Notes under the pieces: model-generated
Told to the model about the DNA's origin: nothing
Database searches by the model: none
What the model saw: the letters and a program-made list of their open reading frames with translations, nothing else
Made by a program: the position numbers and the translations under genes
Part shown: positions 10,023 to 19,627 of the stretch, piece after piece
Position numbering within the stretch: the stretch's first letter is position 1
Layout: each line of letters starts with the position of its first letter
Assembly: GCF_001553605.1 (NCBI RefSeq)
Contig: NZ_CP014229.1
Coordinates: 2,322,501 to 2,386,500, forward strand
Reading direction: 5' to 3'
Source: Desulfovibrio fairfieldensis
Lineage (GTDB): Bacteria; Desulfobacterota; Desulfovibrionia; Desulfovibrionales; Desulfovibrionaceae
Length of the DNA: 64,000 bases

Positions 10023-10168
10023 ATGTGTGCCATCAACCTTCCCATCCGCCGCCTGTTCTGCGGCTTTCCTGAAGAGCGCTACTGGCGCTCCCTGCTCTAA
10101 ACCCGCACCTTCCATTCTCCGGCTGAAAAGGCCGCGGTCACGCGGCCCCTGTCACATCCGTTTTTTTT
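10023..10168 (+). promoter_or_regulatory. Possible attenuator leader of the SMR pair
   Basis: A 25-codon open frame (10023-10100, starting MCAINLPIRRLFCGF) precedes a 7-bp stem (10130-10136 with 10141-10147) and, 13 nt later, a run of eight T (10161-10168) just before the transporter ribosome binding site. The order short peptide, hairpin, T-run resembles an attenuator, but the peptide lacks a clear ribosome binding site. Confidence 0.3.
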
Positions 10169-10182
10169 GCGGGGAATTTTAT

Positions 10183-10626
10183 ATGCTGACCACCAAACCG
10201 TTTCACTGGTATTGCCTGCTGGGAGCCATTGCTCTGGAAGTGGGCGGCACCACCGTCATGAAGCTGGCCCAGGGCTGGACCTTCGCCCATGCCGCTCTGC
10301 TGGGCCTGCTTCTCATGTGGCTGGCCATCGGCCTTTCCTATTACCTGCTGGCGCTTTCCACCACCGGCCTGCCCGTGGGCGTGGCCTTTGCCTTCTGGGA
10401 AGGCCTGGGCCTGACCCTGATCACTCTTTCCAGCGTGCTGATCCTGAACGAGGCGCTGACCTTCAAACGCGTTCTGGGCCTGATCTGCGTGCTGGCCGGG
10501 GCCCTGCTGGTGCACCACGGCACGGGCCACGGCGAAAGCCGGAAGCCGCGCCCGCATGACGCCGGGCGCAGTTCTTCCCCCGACGCTGAAAGCACGGACG
10601 CCGCGCCGGGCGCAGGGAGGCCGTGA
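10183..10626 (+). CDS. Small multidrug resistance (SMR) family transporter, first subunit
   Basis: 147 residues, of which about the first 108 form four membrane helices of the EmrE/SMR type, beginning FHWYCLLGAIALEVGGTTVMK with the conserved glutamate of the first helix (Glu in ALEVGGT). The C-terminal tail of about 35 residues is hydrophilic and unusual for the family. The ATG at 10183 has a GCGGGGA site. The frame is open further upstream but lacks family similarity there. The second SMR gene starts at the stop codon, so the two likely form a heterodimeric pair like MdtJ/MdtI. The substrate is unknown. Confidence 0.88.
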   Translation: MLTTKPFHWYCLLGAIALEVGGTTVMKLAQGWTFAHAALLGLLLMWLAIGLSYYLLALSTTGLPVGVAFAFWEGLGLTLITLSSVLILNEALTFKRVLGLICVLAGALLVHHGTGHGESRKPRPHDAGRSSSPDAESTDAAPGAGRP

Positions 10627-10964
10627 TGCACGCCCCTGCCGCCTTTTTCAATTTTTCCGTGCTGCTGGTCATCCTGGCCGCTGTTCTGGACATTCTGGCC
10701 AACCTGCTGTTGGCGCGCTCCCAGGGATTCCACCGCCGCTGGATAGGCTTCACGGCCCTGGCTCTGGTGGGCCTGGCTTTCTACTGCCTCTCCCTGGCGG
10801 TCAAGAACATGGATCTGGCCGTGGCCTACGCCATGTGGGGCAGCTTTGGCATTCTGGGCACCTCGCTTGGCGGCTGGCTCTTCTTCAAACAGCGCCTCAA
10901 GCCCTGCGCCTTCGCTGGTATGGGCCTGCTTATCGCGGGCATGCTGCTCCTGCATCTGGGGTAA
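10626..10964 (+). CDS. Small multidrug resistance family transporter, second subunit
   Basis: 112 residues, four membrane helices, ending in LLIAGMLLLHLG. The first helix (FSVLLVILAAVLDILANLLLARS) has Asp where EmrE has its essential Glu, and the GSFGILGT stretch matches the family. The ATG at 10626 overlaps the stop of the first subunit, with GGGAGG just before it. A GTG one codon earlier is an alternative. The pairing of Glu and Asp forms supports a two-gene heterodimer. Confidence 0.85.
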   Translation: MHAPAAFFNFSVLLVILAAVLDILANLLLARSQGFHRRWIGFTALALVGLAFYCLSLAVKNMDLAVAYAMWGSFGILGTSLGGWLFFKQRLKPCAFAGMGLLIAGMLLLHLG

Positions 10965-10996
10965 ACAGCCCGCAGAACTTCAGACAAGGAGGGACC

Positions 10997-12251
10997 ATGC
11001 TCAGCATGCCGGAGCATATGGGCCTGATGATGACCTTCGGGGAATATGAGCCCAGACACGGCTTTGCGATCTGGTGTCTCGGCTTTGCCCTGACTTTGTC
11101 TGAGCCGGCGGCGAAAAACGCTTTTGCTGACTTTTTTCGGCGTCTGCGGATTTATTCTGCTTGTGCTTCTTTTGGGCATTGTTGGCGGCGGCGTTATTCT
11201 TTTTGACTTTGAGACAAGCCTGGGCAGAGCGGCTTGCTTCACGGCAATTTTCTTTTTGAGCGTATGGGCCTTCGGCAGAGCCTGGGCGCGAGAAAGCAAA
11301 ATTCCTCCCGGCGACAGCCTGCCCTTGTGAGGGAAAACGCTTCTCCTGCTTTCGGCCCCAGGCTGTTTCGTGTGGGGGGCAGGCATCTATGCCGCCGGAC
11401 ATGTCCCCCTGGCAAATGCCTGTTACAATGCCGTTATCGCCAACGATATGAAACAACTGCGCCAATGTGTTGCCCTGCGTGCCGCCATCAGGCGGCACCC
11501 GGACTACAAGGGGGACTACAGCGTCAGGGCTTTTATGCCGGATACCTATGCCGCTTTTCATGAAATTGTGGCCGAAGACCGGGAACTGACGCCCCTGCGT
11601 CTGGAAATACTGCTTCTTTTGCTGCCGGAATTTGCCACTTCCTTTCATGGGGGGCATGTGCACCGTTTTTTCAGCCTGCCACCGTCGCCCTTGCGCCAAC
11701 GTCTCCTTGCCGCCATCCTTGAACAGAATTCAATGATCACAAGAGTGTCGCTGCAAGAATACGACAATCTCGTGGCCCGGGGAGACAAAGCCGCGCTTGC
11801 TCTCCTGCTGGAGCACGACTGGAAACACAAATATTCAGATCTGGCGCATCCGTTCAACCTCTTGCAAAATACCCGCCCCTCTCCCCTGCGCACGGAAATT
11901 TTGCAAAATATTCTGCGCCGGAAAAGAGATGCCTATCTCACGCCTGCGCGTCTGGCTTTTTTCGAAATGGAGAGCATGGGTGCGGAAACATTCTGTATGC
12001 TGCGCAGAGATAGAGACACAGCGGCCCTGAGCACGCCCGAAGTAACAGCCTGGCTGCAACGCTACAAGGAAGTGCTGGCCGCTTCAGCTCTGGAGGAACT
12101 GCTCAGAGGGGCCCCGACGCCGGAGTGGGAGGAGGAGCTGACAACACGCCTGCCCGCTCTTACGGACGAGGAACAACGAAAGGTTCATGACAGAAAGGAA
12201 TTGTACACGGATACAGCGCGATTTGGGCCGGATTATTGCGCCCGGCCATGA
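10997..12251 (+). pseudogene. Broken hypothetical membrane protein gene
   Basis: An ATG at 10997 follows an excellent ribosome binding site (AAGGAGGGACC) but its frame leaves the membrane-like sequence near 11090-11120. The sequence resumes in another frame (11094-11327: LTFFGVCGFILLVLLL..., two helices), hits an in-frame TGA at 11328-11330, and continues in the same frame as GKTLLLLSAPGCFVWGAGIY... to 12251. Joined, the parts make one plausible protein: three N-terminal membrane helices and a helical soluble domain of about 280 residues (residues such as DYKGDYSVRAFMPD). One frameshift plus one nonsense codon suggest decay. If intact, only 11370 (GTG)-12251 could be translated, from a poor start. 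The family was not recognised. Confidence 0.55.
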
Positions 12252-12288
12252 CCCGTCATGAGCGCCATGCTCCGGTAGTTTCACGAAA

Positions 12289-12333
12289 AAGCGCCCCTGA
12301 TCACTGAGGATCAGGGGCGCTTCGTATTTTTTC
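12289..12333. terminator. Bidirectional terminator between the broken gene and lon
   Basis: A perfect 12-bp stem (12291-12302 with 12309-12320) has T-rich runs outside on both strands, suited to ending transcription from both convergent genes. Confidence 0.85.
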
Positions 12334-12348
12334 TCTTGCCTTGCGGCG

Positions 12349-14793
12349 CTACTGCGCCGGTCGGCTTTCGCCGGTGCCGCTCTTGCCCTCGCCGTGCGCG
12401 CGCAGGGAATTGTAGATGGGTTTGGCCGTGGCCCGGCCCGAGAAGATTTCCTCCGGCGCGGCGGCCAGGGCCTGTGGCAGCACTTCGTCCACATGCTCCA
12501 CAAAGACCAGTTCCAGATCCCGGAGCACCTCGTCCGGCACTTCCTTGAGGTCCTTTTCATTGTCGCGCGGCATAATGACCTTTTTGATGCCGCTGCGCCG
12601 CGCGGCCAGCAGTTTTTCGCGCAGGCCGCCGATGGGCAGCACCCGCCCGCGCAGGGAGATTTCGCCGGTCATGGCCACGTCGTTGCGCACCGGAATGCCC
12701 AACAGGGCCGAGGTGATGGAGGTCGCCAGGGTAATGCCCGCCGAGGGACCGTCCTTGGGCGTGGCTCCGGCTGGCACATGCACGTGGATATCCACCTTGC
12801 GGTGAAAGCGCGGGTCCAGACCCAGCACTTCCGCGCGCGAACGCACATAGGACAGGGCCGCCTTGGCCGACTCGGTCATGACCTCGCCCAACTGGCCGGT
12901 GGTCACCACATGGCCCGCGCCGCTCATCAGGCTGGTTTCCACCAGCAGGATTTCGCCGCCGCGCTGATTATAGGCCAGCCCGGCGCAGACGCCCACCTGG
13001 GGCTCGTCCTCGCGTTCCTCATGGCGGTATTTCTTGACGCCCAGAAAACCCTGCAGGCTCTGTCGGGATATGGACACGCACTTGTCCAGATCGTCGTCCT
13101 CCACCAGACGGATGGCTGTTTTGCGGCAGAGGGCCGCAATTTCACGCTCCAGGTTGCGCACCCCGGCCTCGCGCGTGTAGCCACGGATAATCTCCAGCAA
13201 GGCATTTTCCGATATGCGGATGTTGCCTTCCTTGAGGCCGTGCTCCTCAACCTGGCGGGGCAGCAGGAAGCTCCGGGCGATGTGCCGTTTTTCCGTCTCC
13301 AGATAGCTGGACAGCTCGATAATTTCCATGCGGTCCAGCAGGGGGACCGGAATGGTGTGCAGGGAATTGGCCGTGGTGATGAAAAAGACCTTGGACAGGT
13401 CGTATTCCAGATCCAGATAGTGGTCCATGAAGGTATTGTTCTGCTCCGGGTCCAGCACCTCCAACAGGGCCGAGGCCGGATCGCCCCGGTAATCCGAAGT
13501 CATCTTGTCCACTTCATCCAGGCAGAACAGGGGATTGTTGTATTTGACCCGCTTCAGGGACTGAATGATCTTGCCCGGCAGTGCGCCCACATAGGTGCGG
13601 CGGTGGCCCCGGATTTCGGCCTCGTCGCGCACCCCGCCCAAGGAAAGGCGGATGAAATCGCGGCCCGTGGCCCGGGCCACGGATTTGGCCAGCGAGGTCT
13701 TGCCCACGCCGGGAGGACCCACAAAACAGAGAATGGGGCCTTTCAGACCGTGCGAAAGCTTCTGCACGGCCAAGTATTCCAGGATGCGCTCCTTGGGCTT
13801 TTCCAGGCCGTAGTGGTCGCCGTCCAGAATGGCGCGGGCCTTTTCAATGTCGATGTCGATGCTTTTCAGATCATTCCAGGGCAGGTCCAGAATCCAGTCC
13901 ACATAATTGCGCACCACCGTGTATTCGGCGGCCGAGGGCGGCATGGCGCGCAGCTTCTTCACTTCGGCGAGCGCCTTCTGCCGGGCCTCTTCGGGCATGT
14001 CGCGGCCCTTGAGCTTCTGCTCCAGCTCGTCCACCTCGGCCTGGGGATCGTCGTCGCGCCCCATTTCCTTGTTAATGGCCTTGATCTGCTCGTTGAGGTA
14101 GTACTCGCGCTGGTTGCGCTCCATCTGGACCTTGACCCGGTTCTTGATCCGCTTTTCCACCGAGGACAGGGCTACTTCGCCCTGCAACAGCTCATAGGTG
14201 CGCTCCAGGCGCTCGGTCACGTCGGAAAGTTCCAGCGCTTCCTGCTTTTTGCGGTACTCCACCTTGAGATGGGGCAAAATCGCGTCGGCCAGCGGGCCGG
14301 GCTCATGCAGGGCCAGGATGGAAAGCACGGCTTCCTGTGAAATTTTCTTGTTGTTTTTGCCGTACTCTTCCAGGGACTCGTGGGCCGCGCGGACCAGAGC
14401 CTCTTTTTCTTCCGGGCGGCTCTGGCTTTCCTCCAGACGGCGCACCCCGGCCAGCAAGCACTGGTCGGCCTCGCGCAAATCCTGCCAGACCGCGCGGTAC
14501 AGCCCCTCAAAGAGCACCTTGATGGTGCCGTCCGGCAGGCGCAGCATCTGCAAAACCTTGCTGACCACGCCCACGGCGCACAAATCGTCAGCCTCGGGCT
14601 TTTCCAGTTCCGGCTCGCGCTGGGCCACCAGGAAAATCTGTTTGCTGTACGAGGCCTGGGCCGCCTCTATGGCTTTGATGGAGGCTTCGCGCCCCACGAA
14701 AAGCGGCATGATCGAGCGGGGGAACATGACCACTTCCCGCAAGGGCATGACCGGCAGTTCCTGGAAGGCTTCCCCACGCACTGCGTCAGACAT
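12349..14793 (-). CDS. lon: ATP-dependent protease Lon
   Basis: Cytoplasmic AAA+ protease that degrades damaged and regulatory proteins. It has 814 residues: a LonN substrate-binding domain (about 10-200), a coiled region, an AAA+ module with Walker A GPPGVGKT at 359-366, and a protease domain with the Ser-Lys dyad at Ser684 (DGPSAGIT) and Lys727 (GGLREKLLA). The ATG follows GGGGAGAG. It is the last gene of the tig-clpP-clpX-lon order, but a 201-nt gap containing a repeat separates it from clpX, so it may have its own promoter. Confidence 0.97.
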   Translation of the reverse strand: MSDAVRGEAFQELPVMPLREVVMFPRSIMPLFVGREASIKAIEAAQASYSKQIFLVAQREPELEKPEADDLCAVGVVSKVLQMLRLPDGTIKVLFEGLYRAVWQDLREADQCLLAGVRRLEESQSRPEEKEALVRAAHESLEEYGKNNKKISQEAVLSILALHEPGPLADAILPHLKVEYRKKQEALELSDVTERLERTYELLQGEVALSSVEKRIKNRVKVQMERNQREYYLNEQIKAINKEMGRDDDPQAEVDELEQKLKGRDMPEEARQKALAEVKKLRAMPPSAAEYTVVRNYVDWILDLPWNDLKSIDIDIEKARAILDGDHYGLEKPKERILEYLAVQKLSHGLKGPILCFVGPPGVGKTSLAKSVARATGRDFIRLSLGGVRDEAEIRGHRRTYVGALPGKIIQSLKRVKYNNPLFCLDEVDKMTSDYRGDPASALLEVLDPEQNNTFMDHYLDLEYDLSKVFFITTANSLHTIPVPLLDRMEIIELSSYLETEKRHIARSFLLPRQVEEHGLKEGNIRISENALLEIIRGYTREAGVRNLEREIAALCRKTAIRLVEDDDLDKCVSISRQSLQGFLGVKKYRHEEREDEPQVGVCAGLAYNQRGGEILLVETSLMSGAGHVVTTGQLGEVMTESAKAALSYVRSRAEVLGLDPRFHRKVDIHVHVPAGATPKDGPSAGITLATSITSALLGIPVRNDVAMTGEISLRGRVLPIGGLREKLLAARRSGIKKVIMPRDNEKDLKEVPDEVLRDLELVFVEHVDEVLPQALAAAPEEIFSGRATAKPIYNSLRAHGEGKSGTGESRPAQ

Positions 14794-14880
14794 AATTTCT
14801 CTCCCCGAAAGGCGTCAGCGGGCCGGGCCTCTTGGCCGCGGCCCACAAAAGCCAGTTTCGACATATCCGTTTGAAATGTA

Positions 14881-14989
14881 CAGCATTTCAACGTTGAACC
14901 GCTCCGCAAAGATTTGTCTGCAAATCCTTGCCACGAAATGCGCGTAGGTAGGCTTTGCCCGCCGTAAACGAGCATTTCAAGTGTTAAAG
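14881..14989 (+). repeat. Interspersed repeat, family 2, copy between clpX and lon
   Basis: About 109 nt beginning CAGCATTTCAACGTTGAA and ending CGAGCATTTCAAGTGTTAAAG. It matches, at roughly 80% by eye, the reverse complement of 45888-46000: the shared core reads GCAAATCCTTGCC, CGAAATG, GGCTTTGC, CGCCGTAAAC and GCATTTCA. It sits in the clpX-lon gap. Confidence 0.7.
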
Positions 14990-14994
14990 ATGTC

Positions 14995-16284
14995 CTAAGA
15001 TGCCTTGTCCGCGGACAAACGCTCTTCTTCACTCACGGCCTCGCCGCCATCCCCATAGAGCAGGACCGGCTCCTTGCCCTTTTCGATCACAGCCCGGTTG
15101 ATCAGGCATTCCTTGACGTTGGGCATGGACGGCAGCTTGAACATGATGTCCAGCATGATCTTTTCCATGACGTTGCGCAGGCCGCGCGCGCCGGTTTTGC
15201 GCTCAATGGCCCTGGCCGCAATGGCCTTGAGGGCATTGGGCGTGAAGCGCAGGGTCACATGATCCAGCTCGAAGAGCTTCTGGTACTGGCGTACCAAGGC
15301 GTTCTTGGGCTCGGTGAGAATGCGCACCAGATCCGGCTCGTCCAGTTCATCCACGTGGGTGATGATGGGAATGCGGCCCACGAATTCAGGAATCAGGCCG
15401 AACTGGACCAGATCCTGCGGATGAATTTTTTCCAGCAGTTCGGCCAGGGGCGTCTCCTTGCTGCTGCGCACTTTGGCGCCGAAGCCCATGGAACCGCCGC
15501 TCATGCGCGATTCCACAATCTTGTCCAGGCCCACAAAAGCGCCGCCCACGATGAACAGGATATTGCCCGTGTTCATGCGGATGAATTCCTGCTGCGGGTG
15601 CTTGCGCCCGCCCTTGGGCGGAATGTTGGCCTCGGTGCCTTCAATGATCTTCAGCAGGGCCTGCTGCACGCCTTCGCCGGACACGTCGCGGGTAATGGAG
15701 GGGCCGTCGCCCTTGCGTGAAATCTTGTCGATTTCGTCAATGTAAATGATGCCCTTACCGGCGGCCTCCAGGTCGTAATCCGCATTCTGGAGCAGCTGGA
15801 CCAGGATGTTTTCCACATCCTCGCCCACATAGCCGGCCTCGGTCAGGGTGGTGGCGTCGGCAATGGCGAAAGGCACGCGCAGCACCTTGGCAAGGGTCTT
15901 GGCCAGCAGGGTTTTGCCGCTGCCCGAGGGTCCCACCAGCAGGATGTTGCTTTTTTCCAGTTCCACGTCGTGGCCCAGGGCGTCGGCATAGAACACGCGC
16001 TTGTAGTGGTTGTGCACGGCCACGGAAAGAATTTTCTTGGCCTCGTGCTGCCCGATGACGTATTCGTCCAGCCTGTCCTTGATTTCCTGGGGCGAAAGCA
16101 GGCGTTCGCCGCTGTCCGGGCTTTCCATCTGGTCGCGGGCGATAATCTCGTTGCAAGCCTTGACGCAGTTGTCGCAGATGCTTGCGCCGTCCTGCACGAT
16201 GAGGTTGCGCACCTCCAGCTCGCTACGACCGCAGAAAGAGCAGCGCAACGGCTCGTTAACCGTGTTTTTTGTGGTATTGCCCAT
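14995..16284 (-). CDS. clpX: ClpX, ATP-dependent unfoldase of the ClpXP protease
   Basis: Unfolds substrates and feeds them to ClpP. 429 residues. The N-terminal zinc-binding domain has Cys15, Cys18, Cys37 and Cys40. Walker A is GPSGSGKT (118-125), and a Walker B (IIYIDEIDK) and sensor motifs follow. The IGF-type ClpP-docking loop is not canonical here; the stretch [14 protein letters not shown] (with GL) fits the known position. It starts 3 nt after the clpP stop. Confidence 0.97.
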   Translation of the reverse strand: MGNTTKNTVNEPLRCSFCGRSELEVRNLIVQDGASICDNCVKACNEIIARDQMESPDSGERLLSPQEIKDRLDEYVIGQHEAKKILSVAVHNHYKRVFYADALGHDVELEKSNILLVGPSGSGKTLLAKTLAKVLRVPFAIADATTLTEAGYVGEDVENILVQLLQNADYDLEAAGKGIIYIDEIDKISRKGDGPSITRDVSGEGVQQALLKIIEGTEANIPPKGGRKHPQQEFIRMNTGNILFIVGGAFVGLDKIVESRMSGGSMGFGAKVRSSKETPLAELLEKIHPQDLVQFGLIPEFVGRIPIITHVDELDEPDLVRILTEPKNALVRQYQKLFELDHVTLRFTPNALKAIAARAIERKTGARGLRNVMEKIMLDIMFKLPSMPNVKECLINRAVIEKGKEPVLLYGDGGEAVSEEERLSADKAS

Positions 16285-16287
16285 GGC

Positions 16288-16896
16288 TTATTCGCTCTTT
16301 TCCTGCGCCATCTCTCGGCGTGAGGCCAGCACGCGGTCGATGATGCCGAGTTCCTTGGCTTCTTCAGGGGTCAAAAAATTATCGCGCTCCGTGGCCTTGA
16401 CCACGTCCTCATAGGGCCGCTTGGTGTTCTCCGCCAGCATGCGGTTGAGCCGCTCCTTGAGGCGGAGAACCTCGCGGGCGTGGATTTCGATATCCGTGGC
16501 CTGGCCCTGAAAACCGCCCGAAGGCTGGTGGATCATGATCTGACTGTTGGGGAGGGCAAAACGCATGCCCGGCTCACCGGCGGCCAGCAGAAAAGCCCCC
16601 ATGCTCGCCGCCCGGCCCATGCAGACCGTGGTGACCGGCGAGGTGATGTAGCGCATGGTGTCGTAGATGGCCAGACCGGCCGTCACCGATCCGCCGGGGG
16701 AATTGATGTACAGGTTGATTTCTTTTTCCGGGTCCTGGGACTCCAGGAAAAGAAGCTGGGCGCAGATCAGCGAAGCCACTGCGTCGTTGACCTCCGAGCC
16801 CAGAAGCACAATACGGTCCTTGAGCAACCGGGAATAAATATCATAGGCCCGCTCGGAACGGCCTGTGGTTTCAATGACCATGGGAACTAAAGACAT
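16288..16896 (-). CDS. clpP: ClpP, proteolytic subunit of the Clp protease
   Basis: 202 residues, serine peptidase that assembles into a double heptamer. The catalytic triad is visible: Ser98 (GRAASMGA), His123 (MIHQPSGG) and Asp172 (ERDNFLT). The N-terminus [25 protein letters not shown] is typical and gives a short propeptide. The ATG has a GAGGCGGA site. It is followed by clpX after 3 nt. A hairpin with a T-run lies between tig and clpP (16941-16975), so clpPX may be partly separated from tig. Confidence 0.98.
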   Translation of the reverse strand: MSLVPMVIETTGRSERAYDIYSRLLKDRIVLLGSEVNDAVASLICAQLLFLESQDPEKEINLYINSPGGSVTAGLAIYDTMRYITSPVTTVCMGRAASMGAFLLAAGEPGMRFALPNSQIMIHQPSGGFQGQATDIEIHAREVLRLKERLNRMLAENTKRPYEDVVKATERDNFLTPEEAKELGIIDRVLASRREMAQEKSE

Positions 16897-16940
16897 ATAT
16901 CCGCCTCACGGTTTCCGGCCCGCCGCAAGCGCGGGCCGTG

Positions 16941-16975
16941 AAAACTGTAAAAGGCTGTTGACATGGCCAACAGCC
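16941..16975 (-). terminator. Hairpin with T-rich tail between tig and clpP
   Basis: A perfect 8-bp stem (16953-16960 with 16968-16975), read on the minus strand, is followed by TTTTACAGTTTT. It would partly or fully end the tig message. Two further GC-rich hairpins (around 16918-16938 and 17082-17103) occupy the rest of the 211-nt gap. Confidence 0.5.
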
Positions 16976-17107
16976 CCGAAAATCAGGAGCAGGTCGCGGC
17001 TTCGCCGCGTCGCAGCGACCGATTTTCGTGCCTCTCCGCACGGCGGCGCACGCCCGCCGCGCGGTGTTTGTCATCACGCGGAAGGCGGCCCTCAGGCCGC
17101 CTTTTCC

Positions 17108-18472
17108 TTACTTCGTTTCTTCCTTGGATTCGGCGGGGGCCTCCGCCGGAGTCTCGGCATCGCCGTCTCCGGTCCGGGGCTCCCTGGGTTCCACTTCCGT
17201 CACCTTGGCCTTGGCGTAGATCCGGTCCATGGCCTTGTCGGCCAACAGGCGGTCACGCAGCACAAAGATCAGGCCGGAACGCTCATAGCTCTCGCGCAGA
17301 GCCTTGAAGTCCTCGCCGCTGCGCAGGCTTTCCTGATAAATATGCGTATTGACTTCCTGGTCGGAAACCTCCAGGCCCTCTTTCTTGGCGATGGAGAGCA
17401 ACAGCACCTGGATGCGCGCCAGCTCCTCGGCCTGCGGCAGCATTTCCTTGCGCAGCTCCTCGGGGCTCTTGCCCAGAGATTCCAGGCCCTTGCCCTGACG
17501 TTCCAGGCGGGCCTTGAGGTCCGTCAGCAGGGTGCGCATCTGGATGTCCAGCAGGCTTTCGGGCAGGGGAAAATCCACCATCTTCAGCAGCCGGTCCAGC
17601 ATGGTTTTCTGGGCCGCGCTCTTGTTCAGATTTTCGCGGCTCTGGGTATAACTGCGGGTGATGGTTTCCTTGAGCTTGTCCACATTGTCCAGGCCCAGGC
17701 TTTTGGCCAGGTCGTCATTGAGCTCGGGCAGCTTGCGTTCCTTGACCGCGTGCACCTTGACCTTCATGGTCACGGTCTTGCCGGCCAGGTCCTTGGCGAT
17801 GAAGTCGTCGGGAAAACGGATTTCGCCCTCGCCTTCCTGGCCGTAGGGAATGGTTTTGACCAGAGCCTCGAAATCCTCAAGGGCCTGATGCTCGCCCAGT
17901 GCCAGGTCAAAATTCTCGGCCTTGACGCCCTCCAGGGGCTGGCCGTTCTCGTAAGCGGCGAAGTCAATGCTGGCGACCTGGCCGTCCACGGCCGGACCCG
18001 CGCCGTCCACCGGCACAAGCTGGGCGCGGTCGCGCCGGATGCGCTCAATGACATCCGCCACTTCCTGCTCCTTGACCTCTACCTTTTCCTGCTCCACTTC
18101 CATGCCTTCGTAGGGGGGCAGATCAAACGTGGGCAGCACTTCAAATTCAATGCTGTAAATATAGCCCTTGCCCCGCTCCAGAGCCTCCGCGCCGTCCACA
18201 TTGATGCCGGACAGGGGCTGCACGTCCAGGTTCTGCATGACCTCGTTGATATGCACGTTGATCAGATCCTGGCGGGCTTCTTCGTAAATCTTGTCGCGGA
18301 AGCGCTGTTCAATGACCGAAGCGGGCACCTTGCCCTTGCGGAAACCGTCCAGCTGCACGGAAGTTTTATACAAGGCCACGGCGCCCATGATGGCCGCTTC
18401 CACTTCCTGCGGTTCCGTGGTGATCACGATCTTTTTCTTAACCGGCGAAAGATCTTCAGCGCTGTATTCCAC
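17108..18472 (-). CDS. tig: Trigger factor, ribosome-bound chaperone and prolyl isomerase
   Basis: Binds near the exit tunnel via L23 and shields nascent chains. 454 residues from a GTG at 18472, chosen because AAAGGAG lies 7 nt before it and the product then starts [15 protein letters not shown], as in the family. The ribosome-binding signature GFRKGKVP lies near residue 45. The FKBP-like domain occupies about 150-245 and the C-terminal chaperone arms follow, ending in an acidic tail. The open frame extends further upstream, but that part has no family similarity. Confidence 0.95.
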   Translation of the reverse strand: MEYSAEDLSPVKKKIVITTEPQEVEAAIMGAVALYKTSVQLDGFRKGKVPASVIEQRFRDKIYEEARQDLINVHINEVMQNLDVQPLSGINVDGAEALERGKGYIYSIEFEVLPTFDLPPYEGMEVEQEKVEVKEQEVADVIERIRRDRAQLVPVDGAGPAVDGQVASIDFAAYENGQPLEGVKAENFDLALGEHQALEDFEALVKTIPYGQEGEGEIRFPDDFIAKDLAGKTVTMKVKVHAVKERKLPELNDDLAKSLGLDNVDKLKETITRSYTQSRENLNKSAAQKTMLDRLLKMVDFPLPESLLDIQMRTLLTDLKARLERQGKGLESLGKSPEELRKEMLPQAEELARIQVLLLSIAKKEGLEVSDQEVNTHIYQESLRSGEDFKALRESYERSGLIFVLRDRLLADKAMDRIYAKAKVTEVEPREPRTGDGDAETPAEAPAESKEETK

Positions 18473-18662
18473 GTGGGGCTCCTTTCTGGTAATGGGGATG
18501 TTGGCGCAGAAATCGAGGCTTGAACCCACAGGCTTTCGGCACCGGATCCAAACCGCCATTATTAAATAACATACTGTAATTCTTCATCACCAGCCGCAAG
18601 CCCGGAAACAGAAGCGCCTCGCGCGTCCCGAAACCGCAACCCGCAACCGGCGGCAATCGCTC

Positions 18663-18724
18663 TTGATACCGTAACTTACACCAAGATTCAAGACTTCGAT
18701 AAGCATCCGCAGCCATATCGTCAA
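18663..18724 (-). promoter_or_regulatory. Two tandem promoter candidates for tig
   Basis: TTGAAT/17/TATCAA (18691 down to 18663) and TTGACG/17/TATCGA (18724 down to 18696), both on the minus strand, 190-250 nt upstream of the tig GTG. Spacings are ideal but the -10 boxes are only moderate. Confidence 0.45.
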
Positions 18725-19367
18725 GAGAAGTTCAGCCGTGGGGCGTTTGCTCTGACAGCGGGAGCCGACGCCCGCGCGGCGTCCACTTTGAAAGTGGACA
18801 CAATTTCAAAGATCCTCCGTCTAGAATCTGCGGAAGGAGCGGGAGACATCCGCAAACTCTGAAAAATTTTGCGCCGGGCCTGCCGACGGAGTGCTTCTGG
18901 CTGTCTTGCCCGCAGTGTGGACAGATGAAGAACCCATCCTCCAAATGCCTGCTGGAATCCGCCCAGGACATCCTGCGCGCGGCCGCCTCGGGAAAGCCCC
19001 GCCACCGGAGACATGTGCCCTGCTGCCGGACCAGCGAAAAATCCGGACAAGCACACGTCCGCCCTGTTCCGGAAAAAGGATACGCATGCAAGGGCTCTCA
19101 GGCCCTGGCGTGGCAACGGTGATACGATTGGTGATCGTGGTGATACAAAAAGACAAAAAATAGGGCGGCAATGCCCACATTACCCCCTCCGATTTACCCA
19201 ATACGGCACAAGCCCTCCGCACATGGGACTGTACCCGGAAACCTGAATTCCGCACCTCCGGCCACCGCACAAGCCCCGAGGGAACGTCACAATACAGGCT
19301 TCACTGTGGAACCCGTCCAGGAGAGCCGCGCCCGGCAGCGAACAGACAGCAACCCGAAAAACAAGAG
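18725..19367. other. Gene-poor stretch between tig and tRNA-Leu
   Basis: No reading frame here has a credible start, ribosome binding site or recognisable family. It contains a 19-nt palindrome at 18781-18799 (GTCCACTTTG core), followed by ACAATTTCAAAG and TCTAGA, faintly like the end of the family 1 repeats. One minus-strand frame (about 18732-19091) contains FFICPHCGQ and a second cysteine pair, which could be the remnant of a zinc-ribbon protein, but this is weak. Confidence 0.4.
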
Positions 19368-19403
19368 CCCCTCATGCAACCAAGGAAACAGGAGCATGAG
19401 GGG
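19363..19403 (-). terminator. Terminator of tRNA-Leu
   Basis: A perfect 10-bp stem (19368-19377 with 19394-19403), then on the minus strand CTCTTGTTTTTCG. It lies 37 nt downstream of the tRNA 3' end. Confidence 0.75.
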
Positions 19404-19440
19404 TTTTATGAACTGCTTGTGTACAAGCGGTTATGGCTTC

Positions 19441-19524
19441 TGGTGCGAGAGGGGGGATTTGAACCCCCATACCTAGGGTGCTGGATTCTAAGTCCAGTGC
19501 GTCTACCAGTTCCGCCACTCTCGC
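19441..19524 (-). tRNA. tRNA-Leu, anticodon UAG
   Basis: Class II tRNA with acceptor GCGAGAG paired to CTCTCGC, D-arm GCGGAACTGGTAGACGC, anticodon stem CTGGA/TCCAG with loop CTTAGAA (anticodon TAG), a variable arm, T-arm GGGGTTCAAATCCCC and an encoded CCA end. It reads CUA and possibly other CUN codons. Confidence 0.97.
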
Positions 19525-19533
19525 AAAGGTATA

Positions 19534-19562
19534 TTAATAGCTTATTTGCGGGCGGGCCGCAA
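19534..19562 (-). promoter_or_regulatory. Promoter of tRNA-Leu
   Basis: TTGCGG, 17-nt spacer, TATTAA on the minus strand, ending about 10 nt before the mature tRNA 5' end. Confidence 0.6.
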
Positions 19563-19627
19563 GCCGCGCCATCTGCCTCGTGGAAAGCAAAGCCTGTACG
19601 TCATGGGTGCGTCCCGCCCCAATTCCC

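Noticed and set aside
10100-10182. Guanidine (mini-ykkC type) riboswitch before the SMR genes
   Set aside because: The hairpin loop is GTCA rather than ACGR and there is only one such stem.
11328-11330. In-frame TGA in the broken membrane gene as a second selenocysteine codon
   Set aside because: The residue would lie in a short loop beside a hydrophobic helix with no redox motif or SECIS-like stem, and a frameshift is also present; decay is simpler.
18488-18548. tRNA-like 3' half in the tig leader (GTGGGTTCAAGCC, TTTCTGCGCCA)
   Set aside because: The T stem and acceptor do not pair and no 5' half with a D-arm was found.
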